This document shows positions 24,817-33,808 of a DNA stretch of 36,633 nt, in pieces. Numbering within the stretch: the first letter of the stretch is position 1; every line of letters starts with the position of its first letter. The stretch covers positions 1 through 36,633 of IMG/VR virus record IMGVR_UViG_3300017964_002012; one strand, given 5' to 3'. The translations under genes were made by a program, and so were the position numbers. The notes under the pieces are model-generated. The model saw only the letters and a program-made list of their open reading frames with translations, searched no databases and had not been told where the DNA came from. The DNA is from a virus.

Positions 24817-24826
24817 AATGTAGAAT

Positions 24827-25843
24827 ATGAATTTAATTCAGTCTACTATTCTGAATTCGCTTCCTAGCGGAAAGAAAAAAACACCCTCTGGTTGGTTATC
24901 TTTTAATGCTCCGTGTTGTATACACAACGGCACAGGTGCTGATAAAAGAAAACGTGGAGGCATCATGACTTCTGCCGACGGTACTTTAAGTTATCATTGT
25001 TTTAATTGTGGTTATAAAACTTCGTATGTTGTTGGAAGAAAACTCAATGCGAAAACAAGACAACTCATGAGCTGGTTAGGAATTAGTGAAGAAACTATAA
25101 GAAAATTATCAATAGAGGCCATGCGTTATGAAGAATCCGGCAATACATTTGAAACAAAAAAAAATATAAATTTTGCTATCAAGACGTTGCCAAAAAATTC
25201 ACACACACTAGATTATTGGTTGGAAAAATATATTGCAAAAGATCTAACAGAAGTTCAATATAAAAAAATTGATCAATTATTGAACTACTTAAAAAAAAGA
25301 GGTATTTCTCCCGATTGGTATAAATTTTATTATAGTCCGGATCAAACAGGAGATTTCCATAGAAGAGTAATTGTGCCTTTTTATTGGAAAAATAATATAG
25401 TAGGACACACAGGAAGAATTTTTGATACAAGAAACAAGGAAGTTAAATATTGGACAGAAACACAACCGGGTTATGTGTTTAACATAGATGTCCAGGATTG
25501 GAAAAGAAAGTTTGTGATTGTAACCGAAGGTCCTTTTGATGCTATCACTGTTTCGGGTGTGAGCATTTTAGGTTCAGAGGTCAATGATACGCAGAAAGAT
25601 ATTATAAACAGTTTGAATAGACAGGTAATTGTAGTGCCGGATCAAGACAAAGCCGGAGAAAAACTAATAGACCAAGCAATAGAGTTTGGGTGGTCTGTAT
25701 CTTTTCCAGAATGGCAAAAAGGAGTTGATGATGTGGCCGAATCTGTGTTACAATATGGAAGATTATATACAATACAGTCGATACTAAAAGGAACAGAAAC
25801 TAATAAACTTAAGATCGATTTAAAAAGAAAAATAAATGGCTGA
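24827..25843 (+). CDS. gp61: DNA primase, gp61-like
   Basis: This 338-residue protein has an N-terminal zinc ribbon (C30/C31, H33, then C58 and C61 in YHCFNCGYK) and a TOPRIM domain: VTEGPFDAI with E234, then VVPDQDKAGE with D272 and D274. These are the metal-binding acidic residues for RNA primer synthesis. Length and layout match T4 gp61, which works with gp41 helicase at the fork. The 3' end overlaps gp41 by 8 bases, in keeping with a two-gene primosome unit. Confidence 0.9.
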   Translation: MNLIQSTILNSLPSGKKKTPSGWLSFNAPCCIHNGTGADKRKRGGIMTSADGTLSYHCFNCGYKTSYVVGRKLNAKTRQLMSWLGISEETIRKLSIEAMRYEESGNTFETKKNINFAIKTLPKNSHTLDYWLEKYIAKDLTEVQYKKIDQLLNYLKKRGISPDWYKFYYSPDQTGDFHRRVIVPFYWKNNIVGHTGRIFDTRNKEVKYWTETQPGYVFNIDVQDWKRKFVIVTEGPFDAITVSGVSILGSEVNDTQKDIINSLNRQVIVVPDQDKAGEKLIDQAIEFGWSVSFPEWQKGVDDVAESVLQYGRLYTIQSILKGTETNKLKIDLKRKING

Positions 25844-27266
25844 ATATACATTTGACGTACAAAAACTTTATTTAGAAATGCTAATGGCAGATGCTGAATC
25901 ATTTGCTAGGGCACAAAATATTTTTGAACCTGCAAATTTTGACAGGAAACTACAACCAATTGCAAAATTTGTTAAGGATTATGTCGATGAATATAAAGTC
26001 ATGCCCGACGTTGAACAAATTAATGCTGTACATGATACAAAATTAAAAACTGCAAAGGATCTAGATCCGGCACATTTTAATTGGCTACTAGATGAATTTG
26101 AAACATTTTCTAGGCACAAATCAATGGAGAGAGCAATATTGGAGTCTGCAGATTTGCTCGAAAAGGGAGATTATAATCCAGTAGAAGACAAGATCAAAGC
26201 GGCTGTTAGTATAAGTCTTACTAAAGATCTAGGAACAAACTATTTTGAAAACCCTAAAAGAAGATTAGAGGATCTTAAGAGTGCCAACGGACAGGTTAGC
26301 ACAGGATGGATAAACGTAGATAAAAAATTGTTTGGCGGATTTAATAAAGGAGAATTAAACATTTTTGCTGGAGGATCGGGTGCAGGTAAATCTATTTTCC
26401 TACAGAATCTTGCTGTGAATTGGGCAACTGCCGGGTTGAATACTTGCTATCTTTCATTTGAATTAAGTGAATCATTGGTGGCAATGAGACTCGATGCCAT
26501 GATGTCTGGCATAGCAACAAGAAGAATATTTCCAGAAATTGACAACGTGGAAATGAAAGTAAAAATGATTGAGAAAAAATCCGGTGCTTTACAGATAAAA
26601 TATCTACCAAGTGGCAGTAACGTAAATGACATTAAAGCGTATCTCAAAGAACTTGAATTGAAAAATAAAAAGAAATTTGATTGTATATTGATTGATTATT
26701 TGGATCTGATGATGCCTAAAAGTAAACGTATCAGTCCTGCAGATCTTTTTATAAAAGACAAATATGTATCGGAAGAACTTAGAAATTTCGCAACTGAATC
26801 TCAGATGATCATGGTAACGGCATCACAATTGAATAGAGCATCGGTTGAAGAAATCGAGTTTGACCATTCACATATTTCGGGCGGGTTGAGTAAGATTCAA
26901 ACAGCAGATAACGTGATTGGTATCTTTACAAGTCGTGCAATGAAAGAGCGTGGACGTTATCAAATACAGTTTATGAAAACAAGAAGTTCAAGCGGTGTGG
27001 GACAAAAAGTGGATTTAGAATTTGATTTAGATACTCTTAGAATAAAAGATTTACTCGAAGAGGAAGGCGATCATTCACAATTTAAAAAACCAGCAACAGC
27101 AATGTACGATTCTTTAAAACAAAAAAGTAAAATTATTAATGATAGTAACAAAAATATTACTATCGATCCTACAAAAGGAAACGATATAGGTAAAGTTAAA
27201 GCCACAGTTGAAGGGGCCAAATTGAGACAATTATTAAACGATTTACACTCAGATGAAGAGCAATAA
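25836..27266 (+). CDS. gp41: Replicative DNA helicase, gp41 (DnaB-like)
   Basis: This 476-residue hexameric-type helicase has an N-terminal helical domain (about residues 1-135), Walker A GGSGAGKS at 179-186, Walker B ILIDYLDLM with D287, and MVTASQLNRAS followed by HISGGLSKIQTAD for the later RecA-fold motifs. It unwinds the lagging strand ahead of the polymerase and recruits gp61. The final ~60 residues are a charged tail. It overlaps the primase gene by 8 bases. No loader gp59 is visible in the window. Confidence 0.93.
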   Translation: MAEYTFDVQKLYLEMLMADAESFARAQNIFEPANFDRKLQPIAKFVKDYVDEYKVMPDVEQINAVHDTKLKTAKDLDPAHFNWLLDEFETFSRHKSMERAILESADLLEKGDYNPVEDKIKAAVSISLTKDLGTNYFENPKRRLEDLKSANGQVSTGWINVDKKLFGGFNKGELNIFAGGSGAGKSIFLQNLAVNWATAGLNTCYLSFELSESLVAMRLDAMMSGIATRRIFPEIDNVEMKVKMIEKKSGALQIKYLPSGSNVNDIKAYLKELELKNKKKFDCILIDYLDLMMPKSKRISPADLFIKDKYVSEELRNFATESQMIMVTASQLNRASVEEIEFDHSHISGGLSKIQTADNVIGIFTSRAMKERGRYQIQFMKTRSSSGVGQKVDLEFDLDTLRIKDLLEEEGDHSQFKKPATAMYDSLKQKSKIINDSNKNITIDPTKGNDIGKVKATVEGAKLRQLLNDLHSDEEQ

Positions 27267-27281
27267 TAGACATAGTTTATG

Positions 27282-27288
27282 ATAAATA
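27282..27288 (+). promoter_or_regulatory. T4-late-like motif upstream of the porin
   Basis: ATAAATA (in GATAAATAGTG) lies about 130 bases before the porin ATG. If used, it gives a leader of roughly 120 bases holding a small stem-loop (27383-27396). No sigma70 pair is evident in this 151-base gap. Confidence 0.4.
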
Positions 27289-27382
27289 GTGTCTGTAAAA
27301 AAAATGAAAAAACAACATTTCATAAAAGTTACCATATAGAAAAAATCAATTAAAATTCCCAGAAGTTTAAAGAATTTGTGAA

Positions 27383-27396
27383 TGGCTTTACAGCCA
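27383..27396 (+). other. Small stem-loop in the porin leader
   Basis: TGGCT (27383-27387) pairs with AGCCA (27392-27396) across a TTAC tetraloop. It ends 10 bases before the ribosome-binding site AAGGAG (27407-27412). It may help keep that site open or stabilise the mRNA; it is too short to be a firm call. Confidence 0.3.
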
Positions 27397-27417
27397 CACA
27401 AAAATAAGGAGAAAACT

Positions 27418-28356
27418 ATGAAAATAACAAAGAAAAAAATAGGCCTAGGTGTAGCGATTATTATTGCACTTGGCATATTATGGTCGGTTTTAAAACCGGC
27501 TCCAGCAGAAGCGGCTGATATGAAAGTTTATGGTTCATTAAACTATATGCTTTCTAATAACGAGGACGCTAACGGCGTGGCAACATCGAAAGCGGAGAAC
27601 AACGGTTCTTCTATCGGTGTTGATTTCTCGAGCAACCTATCAGAAGGTATCGACGGCTTTGCCAAATTAGAAGTGGACATCGATGCAGATGATTCTGGTT
27701 CAACACCATTTGATTCAAAACTAGCATATGCTGGTGTTGACATGGGCGATGCAGGTATGCTGTCAGCAGGTAGACAAAACTCTGTATTCAAAGGTGCAGT
27801 AACATCTAAAACAGATGTGTTCCCAGAATATGGTAATAGTGCATCACAAAAACTGTTCAGTAGAGATTCACACACAGTAATCTACTCTAACACATTTGGT
27901 GCAATACAGTTAGATAACTTGATCAAAGTTGACGGAACAACTGGTAAATCAGGTGTTGATGTTTATGAAACTGCGGCTTCTATGGATGTAAGTGATAAAC
28001 TAAACGTAGGTATTGCTTACTCAGATGACAAAGTAAATTCGATCGAGTACAAAGGTGCGGGTTTAAATTTTGATTTAAACGATGCTGTTACACTTGGTTA
28101 CAATTATACAATTAAATCAGTCGAGTCAACATCATTAGACACTACTGCGAATGAACTAGTTGGTTCATACACAATTGGACAAACAACATTTTCAGCAGGT
28201 TACGGTGAGATCGAAGATGGTAACAAGTATCATACGTATGGTGCCGAGAAAAAAATTGGTAGCAACTTTAGTATGTACGCCGGTTACGAAATCACTGACG
28301 TACCATCAGGTACAGACACAAACGACATGGCAGTAGGAATGAAATTTACATTCTAA
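27418..28356 (+). CDS. Outer-membrane porin (Gram-negative trimeric porin type)
   Basis: This 312-residue protein starts with a Lys-rich signal peptide (MKITKKKIGLGVAIIIALGI) ending APAEA, with likely cleavage after residue 32 before ADMKVYGSLN. The mature part is acidic, low in Cys and consists of amphipathic strands. VKVYGSLNYM-like, FSSNLSEGIDGFAKLEVDID, LAYAGVDMGDAGMLSAGRQN and the final MAVGMKFTF are typical of general porins, and the terminal Phe is the BAM recognition residue. The ATG at 27418 is fixed by AAGGAG 5 bases upstream. A phage-borne porin could change host uptake or replace a host receptor. The porin family call is good; solute unknown. Confidence 0.85.
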   Translation: MKITKKKIGLGVAIIIALGILWSVLKPAPAEAADMKVYGSLNYMLSNNEDANGVATSKAENNGSSIGVDFSSNLSEGIDGFAKLEVDIDADDSGSTPFDSKLAYAGVDMGDAGMLSAGRQNSVFKGAVTSKTDVFPEYGNSASQKLFSRDSHTVIYSNTFGAIQLDNLIKVDGTTGKSGVDVYETAASMDVSDKLNVGIAYSDDKVNSIEYKGAGLNFDLNDAVTLGYNYTIKSVESTSLDTTANELVGSYTIGQTTFSAGYGEIEDGNKYHTYGAEKKIGSNFSMYAGYEITDVPSGTDTNDMAVGMKFTF

Positions 28357-28367
28357 TTGTTATTTTT

Positions 28368-28398
28368 TATGTTTGCCTGTGTAATGCAGGCAAACATA
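28368..28398. terminator. Bidirectional hairpin between convergent genes
   Basis: TATGTTTGCCTG (28368-28379) and CAGGCAAACATA (28387-28398) form a perfect 12-base stem around a 7-base loop. It lies exactly between the ends of the porin gene and the minus-strand radical SAM gene. U-runs on either side are weak, so termination is likely but not textbook. Confidence 0.65.
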
Positions 28399-29955
28399 TT
28401 ATAAGAATTTTTCTTTTACTTTCTTAATATAATCATCCAAAAAAACTTTTTTATAATTCTTATACTCATCTGACAGTAGATCTGTATGATATTTTGTCAA
28501 TGCTTCTTTATACGATATACCATAATTTAAAATCGAAGCCATACGCCAAGCATCTAATTTAGATTTATTATTTGTTCTAGCGTATTCGTTCCATTGTCTA
28601 CTTAACCTGTCTGTCATAAAACTGTCCCAGTGTTCGTTCTTCCAAGCATCTCCGTTTCTACCAGGCATATTATTTTCAAATACATCGTAACCGTAATCTT
28701 TGTAATTCCTATCAAACTCACTTGAAAAACTTCTGGACTTACCTCTGTTTCTGACTATGCTTAGGCTATGCCATGTATAACTGTCTAATCCTATTGTACC
28801 ATCCAACAATTCTTTATTATTTTGTTCAATGGTGTCTATTGTTTCATGAGGTAATCCCACAACAAAATTTCCGTGTAGGTGTATGTCATTGTGCCATTCT
28901 TTCTTCATGAGAGACAACGCTTTTATTGTTTTTTCTTTACCCAAACCTTTTCCGATTGCTTTAGATGAGGGATCGTTTAAACTTTCTATTCCAAAATTGG
29001 CGAAACGTAATCCAACCTTTTTTAACAACGGTATTTGTTTTTCTTGATGTGCATGAACTAGATCTAATCTAATATATGCAGTCAAATTTAATTCAAGTTT
29101 GAGATCGTCAACAACATCTGCAAGTGTTTGTAATTTTTCAGTTGTTTCATTAAAAGTATCACACAAGACAAAATAATTAGTAACTCCCCATGTGTCGTAA
29201 TTAAATTTAAGTTCTTCCTTAATACTATTTTTACTTCTTAGATATCTATGTTCTTTTGGATTTTTTCCTAACAGAGGATATGAACAAAATTTACATTTGA
29301 ATCTACAACCTCTGCTTAATTCTAAAGGTAATGTTTCGTTTGGAAGTATTACATCGTTTTTTGAAAACATGGGTGGACAATTATGAAAATCATATAATAA
29401 ACCTAAAGGATCTCCGGGTAATATTTTTTCAACAGGATTTGATTTATTTGATTTACAATTATTTAAAAATTGAATCATAGAACTTTCACCAAAACCTTTT
29501 ATCCAGTAATCAATAAAGTTAAAAGGCAAATTTCCAAAAATGTTATAAATGGCGACAGACCCGGAACTGTGTCCTCCTAACAATATTTTTAGATTTGGAT
29601 GATTTTTTTTGATGTATGTAAAAAGTTTATAAAAACAATTGAACCATTTGGCATCTGAATATTGTCCGGTACCTTCATATGTGATGCTATCATTTATTGT
29701 GACTTTTTTGTGATCAAAGTCTAAACTAGAAAACCAAGTTCCGCTAATTGCTAAAGCATAAGTTTCTTTGGTAATTTGCTTGGATAAGATATTGAAAAAA
29801 GATACCGGGTCTTTATCTACAAAATAACTGAAATGATCTAAAACATTTACAGAGTGTCCGTGCTGTCTGCAAGATGAGGCTATCCTATATGCACCAGCAG
29901 TTTTTGATGGTACATCGTAAGTTGGTAAATCATTTAAAATTATAAGATTTGTCAT
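28399..29955 (-). CDS. B12-binding-type radical SAM protein
   Basis: This 518-residue protein has the radical SAM CxxxCxxC as SRGCRFKCKFCSYPL (C217, C221, C224) after a ~200-residue N-terminal domain with the GAYRIASSCRQHGHSVNVLD pattern typical of B12-binding-fold radical SAM proteins, though no DxHxxG cobalamin ligand is seen. LRFANFGIESLND and HGNFVVGLPHET are characteristic later strands of the barrel. Such enzymes often do methylations, ring contractions or C-C chemistry; the substrate here is unknown. It is transcribed toward the porin terminator, divergent from the second radical SAM gene. Confidence 0.85.
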   Translation of the reverse strand: MTNLIILNDLPTYDVPSKTAGAYRIASSCRQHGHSVNVLDHFSYFVDKDPVSFFNILSKQITKETYALAISGTWFSSLDFDHKKVTINDSITYEGTGQYSDAKWFNCFYKLFTYIKKNHPNLKILLGGHSSGSVAIYNIFGNLPFNFIDYWIKGFGESSMIQFLNNCKSNKSNPVEKILPGDPLGLLYDFHNCPPMFSKNDVILPNETLPLELSRGCRFKCKFCSYPLLGKNPKEHRYLRSKNSIKEELKFNYDTWGVTNYFVLCDTFNETTEKLQTLADVVDDLKLELNLTAYIRLDLVHAHQEKQIPLLKKVGLRFANFGIESLNDPSSKAIGKGLGKEKTIKALSLMKKEWHNDIHLHGNFVVGLPHETIDTIEQNNKELLDGTIGLDSYTWHSLSIVRNRGKSRSFSSEFDRNYKDYGYDVFENNMPGRNGDAWKNEHWDSFMTDRLSRQWNEYARTNNKSKLDAWRMASILNYGISYKEALTKYHTDLLSDEYKNYKKVFLDDYIKKVKEKFL

Positions 29956-29975
29956 TGATTATCTTTTTACTTATT

Positions 29976-30029
29976 GCGTAAAATTTACAAAAAATTATTT
30001 TAGCGAAGCGTAAATTAGCGTAAGATTTA
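29976..30029. repeat. Three GCGTAA-containing repeats in a divergent promoter gap
   Basis: GCGTAAAATTTA (29976-29987), GCGTAAATTA (30008-30017) and GCGTAAGATTTA (30018-30029) occur in a 114-base gap between two divergent radical SAM genes, the last two directly joined. The clustering suggests binding sites for a regulator. The gap otherwise holds only a weak TTGACC at 30031-30036. Confidence 0.4.
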
Positions 30030-30069
30030 TTTGACCTTTATGTTTTTACCATTAAATATATCTATCAAG

Positions 30070-31356
30070 ATGAATCAAAATCAGCACAGACACGAACTAA
30101 ACATCTCTTCGAAGCCAGGAAAACTTTGCGAGTTGCCATGGTCGGGTCTCACGATCAACCCGGACGGAAATTTGGTTGTGTGCTGTTCTTCCGTAGATCC
30201 TATAATCAAACATATTAGCAAGGTCGACGACTTACAAAAGTTTTTTACTAACTCCATCGAGTATAATAGTATGAGACAGCAATTTAAAAACAACGTATTT
30301 CCTAAATATTGTTTCACATGTGAATTTAAAAAAAGTAGAGGACTTTCTGCACCCATTGATACCTGGACTGCGGACGTTGTTCCAAACAACAATCCTCCCA
30401 AAAACTTATCTAACAAAGATATGCCAATACTGTATTTAGATCTTTCGTTATCAAATGTTTGCAATCAAACTTGTATCATGTGTGGTCCTCTTTATAGTTC
30501 AAAATGGTATGATCTAGAAAAAAAGATACAAAAGGAACAAACAGGAATAGAAACTATAGAAGGCAGAGAAGGAAGACTGATCGAGGGAAAGAGATTGTTC
30601 ATGAACAAATTGTCCGAAGAAGATTTCCAAAAAATTTTAAAAGTGTTGCCTACTGTGGAAGTAATACAATTGAAAGGTGGAGAACCGTTGGTAGAAAAAA
30701 GAAACTTTATAGTGATGTCCGAAGCGGCCAGGCAAAAAAGACCACCTCGTATAGTCATGACCACAAACCTCAGTTTGATATCAAAGGATGCATGGAAAGC
30801 CGTTGAAGAATATCCTCGAGGAAAGTTAGGAATCAACATCAGCCTAGACGGTATAGGTAAGCAATATGAATGGATCAGGGGCGGTGATTATTCTAATACT
30901 ATGAAAAACATAGAAAGGTTGTGTAAGAGTGGACACAGTATATGTGTACGTACATCCTTGACGTTACACTCGTCTTTTAACGTTCCGGAACAGATACAAG
31001 TAATACATGACAACACAGACATAAGAGACATGGATATAGGACTTGTGACGTCGCCCATGTATACTTCTAATCGTTTGATACCTCAACCCATGTTAGAGGA
31101 ACAAAAATCTCGCACCGCGGATGCAGTAAATCATTATACCCAAAAAGGAATGAAGTTTCACGAATTGGAAAATTTTTACAACGTTAGATGTGTTAACACA
31201 CTGGCGGATGTACTTAAAATGACACAAGGAGAAACGGAAATTTTCTATCAACAAAAATTACACCAAGCCAAACTGTGGACTGATTTTTTTAACAAACAAC
31301 GTGGTATTGCAATACAAGATCATGTTCCGGAATTAAAACGGTTGTTTAATTATTAA
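30070..31356 (+). CDS. Radical SAM protein with N-terminal SPASM-like Cys cluster
   Basis: I start this 428-residue protein at the ATG at 30070; upstream TTG 30031 and ATG 30040 are in frame but fall in the control region. Residues 20-39 (CELPWSGLTINPDGNLVVCC) with C81 and C84 form a SPASM/twitch-like auxiliary-cluster half. The radical SAM motif CNQTCIMC follows at C131, C135, C138, with KGGEPL for SAM binding and INISLDGIG. In classical SPASM enzymes this Cys-rich half comes last, so the order is inverted. First gene of an enzyme run with the cupin gene. Substrate unknown, peptides being a possibility. Confidence 0.85.
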   Translation: MNQNQHRHELNISSKPGKLCELPWSGLTINPDGNLVVCCSSVDPIIKHISKVDDLQKFFTNSIEYNSMRQQFKNNVFPKYCFTCEFKKSRGLSAPIDTWTADVVPNNNPPKNLSNKDMPILYLDLSLSNVCNQTCIMCGPLYSSKWYDLEKKIQKEQTGIETIEGREGRLIEGKRLFMNKLSEEDFQKILKVLPTVEVIQLKGGEPLVEKRNFIVMSEAARQKRPPRIVMTTNLSLISKDAWKAVEEYPRGKLGINISLDGIGKQYEWIRGGDYSNTMKNIERLCKSGHSICVRTSLTLHSSFNVPEQIQVIHDNTDIRDMDIGLVTSPMYTSNRLIPQPMLEEQKSRTADAVNHYTQKGMKFHELENFYNVRCVNTLADVLKMTQGETEIFYQQKLHQAKLWTDFFNKQRGIAIQDHVPELKRLFNY

Positions 31357-31370
31357 AAATATTATATAAT
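31342..31370 (+). promoter_or_regulatory. Possible sigma70-like promoter abutting the cupin start
   Basis: A perfect TATAAT (31365-31370) lies 5 bases before the cupin ATG at 31376, with a poor -35 (TTGTTT, 31342-31347) at 17 bases. Used alone it would start transcription at or just inside the ATG. The -35 lies in the upstream gene's last codons. Confidence 0.4.
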
Positions 31371-31375
31371 GAATT

Positions 31376-31921
31376 ATGAAAACAATTAAAACATTTAAAA
31401 GAATAGTAACAGGAATCAACGAACAAGGCAAATCAACAGTAATGTCAAACGATATTGCCAAGGGAGTTTTAGATTTTGGTGACGACCGACCGTTCCATAC
31501 GCACACGTATCTCTGGAAAACCAAAAACGAAAAACAAGATTTCACAGGATTCAACGATCCAATTGATTCTAATTTCAAAACCTTTCCGGCACCGGGAGGT
31601 ACAACTTTTTTGGTTGTACAGTTTGATCCACAAGACGACGAAGTACTGAAAAAATTAAATCCCCAGGACGGTTTTAAAAAAATGAATGCCTTAGAAAATC
31701 TTAAGCCTAGCAAGAGACATCCTTATATGCACACAACACCAACTGTTGATTATGGATATGTTATTTCTGGAAAAATAAAACTACTGCTTGACGAAGGAGA
31801 CGAAGAGGTTGAATTATCACAGGGAGATGTTTTAGTACAGCGAGGAGCTCGCCATGCCTGGTATAATCCTTTTAATGAACCTTGTGTGATAGCATTCACA
31901 CTAGTCGACGGACAACAATAA
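31376..31921 (+). CDS. Cupin-domain protein
   Basis: This 181-residue protein has one cupin barrel in its C-terminal half: HTTPTVDYGYVISGKIKLLL, then ELSQGDVLVQRGARHAWYNP and ending AFTLVDG. These match cupin motifs 1 and 2, and the His and acidic residues can bind a metal such as Fe or Mn. The N-terminal ~80 residues contain FHTHTYLWKT and a beta-rich lead. Cupins of this pattern occur as dioxygenases, isomerases or sugar enzymes, so the reaction is open. It sits between two radical SAM genes and opposes the TauD-type gene. Confidence 0.82.
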   Translation: MKTIKTFKRIVTGINEQGKSTVMSNDIAKGVLDFGDDRPFHTHTYLWKTKNEKQDFTGFNDPIDSNFKTFPAPGGTTFLVVQFDPQDDEVLKKLNPQDGFKKMNALENLKPSKRHPYMHTTPTVDYGYVISGKIKLLLDEGDEEVELSQGDVLVQRGARHAWYNPFNEPCVIAFTLVDGQQ

Positions 31922-31925
31922 TTTT

Positions 31926-32750
31926 TTAGGCAAGTGTGTGTCTGGCATTCAAACGCCAGAGTAATCTTTCGTGTTTTGGGTCTAGGCTATCTACTGTTCC
32001 TCTAGCCGAATGTAGTAAAGAAATATTATCCCACATTAAAAAATCTTTTTCTTCCCAATGGTGCTCATAAACATAATTTTCGTTTATTGCGTGTTCTTGT
32101 AACGTCTTCATGAGTGCATCACTTTTGTCTTGTTCCATTCCCAATATTTTTCTAATATGACCAAACACAGAAAATAAACAATTTTCACCTGTCGTCCAGT
32201 GAGGCATAACCAGTGGATGATATACAGGTTCCCCTCCACCAATTCCTTTTAGTTCATCCGGGTCGGGTACAGCCGCTAGATGATAGTCAGTAGCGTGTTC
32301 GTGTACACAAACTTTTCCTGTAATTTTCTTTTTTAAATCTAGGGGAAGATCTCTATACACAGCCGATTGATCAGAGAACACAGTTGTTCCACCTTCCTGA
32401 GCCACTTTTAATGAATATAAAAAACTATGCGTAGGAGGATTTTGTAAAAATGATTGGTCGATGTGCCAAATCTCTGGACTCAATTGTCCTTTGGTTTTGT
32501 CATTTGTGAGCACATATATTTCTGGATGACTCTGCAATGCATTGGTTCTCCATTTTGCATGTCTGACTGGCTCACCTACTTTTTTTATAATCGATACCAG
32601 TTGATCTGCTGAAAGATCAATGTTCTTAAAAATAAGCAATTTATACTGATCTTGCAGTTGAACTATCTCGTCAAAGTTCTCGATCATCTCATCATATGAT
32701 GTTTTAATTTTTACACCGTAACTACTGTTTTCTAAATTTTCAATTTCCAT
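31926..32750 (-). CDS. TauD/TfdA-family Fe(II)/2-oxoglutarate dioxygenase
   Basis: This 274-residue protein has the facial triad HxD as IWHIDQSF (H96, D98) and the distal His in WDNISLLHSA (H247), followed by the Arg-containing ERLLWRLN (R262/R266) that binds 2-oxoglutarate. GGTTVFSDQ is also typical of TauD. These enzymes hydroxylate substrates such as taurine, sulfonates or other small molecules and need Fe(II). Whether the target is a sulfonate cannot be read from sequence. It ends 5 bases beyond the cupin gene and diverges from the next radical SAM gene. Confidence 0.9.
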   Translation of the reverse strand: MEIENLENSSYGVKIKTSYDEMIENFDEIVQLQDQYKLLIFKNIDLSADQLVSIIKKVGEPVRHAKWRTNALQSHPEIYVLTNDKTKGQLSPEIWHIDQSFLQNPPTHSFLYSLKVAQEGGTTVFSDQSAVYRDLPLDLKKKITGKVCVHEHATDYHLAAVPDPDELKGIGGGEPVYHPLVMPHWTTGENCLFSVFGHIRKILGMEQDKSDALMKTLQEHAINENYVYEHHWEEKDFLMWDNISLLHSARGTVDSLDPKHERLLWRLNARHTLA

Positions 32751-32801
32751 ACTCTTATTTAATTACAAAAATAAACGGCTATTAATTTTGTGACTAATTA
32801 A

Positions 32802-33806
32802 ATGTGCATCATGATAAATCAACGTTTATTTGACTGGTATAACATAGATACAAGCAAAGATCTTAAGTTTAACTCTTACTGTACTAGACCTTTTGATACT
32901 GTTTTAATTGATAAAAACGGTTCCTGTTATCTTTGCGAATGCCAGGCCTGGTTACCACAGAGTGTTGGTAATATACAAGTACAACCTTTGGAAAAAATTA
33001 TTACTTCAAACACAGCAAAAATACTTCAGGAATCTATTGCGGACGGATCGTACCGTTACTGCAATAATCATCAATGCACATTTTTGTTAAAAGACAGAGA
33101 CCTAGGATGGCCGGAAACAGTACCAAATGTGAAAATAAAAAATATTAGATTGGCCATCGATGAAAGTTGTAATTTATTTTGTCCAAGTTGTAGGAACAAA
33201 CAGATATTTTACAAATCCGGACCCGAACTCAAAAAAAGAATGTCTATCGCAGATAAGATTATAGATTATTTGAAAAAACAACAGACTAATACAAATGTAC
33301 ACATCGGTAGTGACGGCGATCCTTTCGCAAGTTTGGTCTATAGATATTTTATAAAAAACACCAAACACCTTGAGCATCTGAAATTTAGCCTTCAAACTAA
33401 CGGACTGCTTGTTAAAAAAATGTATATAAAAAACAAAGAGATGTTTGATAGATTGACTGTGCTAGGCATCAGCATCGATGGTGCCACTAAAAATACATAC
33501 GAAAAACTTCGACTGGGAGGCAACTTTGAAAAAATTCTAGAGAACCTCGAATTTATCAAGCACATCAAAGACAAATTTATTTTTAATTTGCACATGGTCG
33601 TACAGAAAGACAATTGGCATGAAATGCCTTTGATGTTAGATATCGCTCATAGATATGATGTTGATAAAGTTTATTTTAACAAAATACAAAACTGGAACAC
33701 CGCTCTAAATTTTTCTGAACAACAATTTACAGACATGGAAGAGTTTAAAAAAATATATTCTAAAATAAAGAAAGATACCAAAAGCCGTTTGTGGGCATTG
33801 ACCTAA
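32802..33806 (+). CDS. Radical SAM protein with N-terminal Cys cluster
   Basis: This 334-residue protein has CNLFCPSC (C123, C127, C130) as the radical SAM motif. It is preceded by a Cys-rich N-terminus (C27, C42, C45, C47, C87, C92) with the RPFDTVLIDKNGSCYLC pattern that resembles SPASM halves. LGISIDGATKNTYEKLR is the usual later barrel strand. The start could be the ATG at 32802 or 32811 (MINQRLF); neither has a clear ribosome-binding site. The architecture is the same inverted one as in the 6385 and 30070 proteins. Substrate unknown. Confidence 0.83.
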   Translation: MCIMINQRLFDWYNIDTSKDLKFNSYCTRPFDTVLIDKNGSCYLCECQAWLPQSVGNIQVQPLEKIITSNTAKILQESIADGSYRYCNNHQCTFLLKDRDLGWPETVPNVKIKNIRLAIDESCNLFCPSCRNKQIFYKSGPELKKRMSIADKIIDYLKKQQTNTNVHIGSDGDPFASLVYRYFIKNTKHLEHLKFSLQTNGLLVKKMYIKNKEMFDRLTVLGISIDGATKNTYEKLRLGGNFEKILENLEFIKHIKDKFIFNLHMVVQKDNWHEMPLMLDIAHRYDVDKVYFNKIQNWNTALNFSEQQFTDMEEFKKIYSKIKKDTKSRLWALT

Positions 33807-33808
33807 AA

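Noticed and set aside
27304-27339. Frame MKKQHFIKVTI in the porin leader
   Set aside because: Eleven codons with no ribosome-binding site; chance ORFs of this size are common in AT-rich DNA. It could still be a leader peptide, but nothing supports it.
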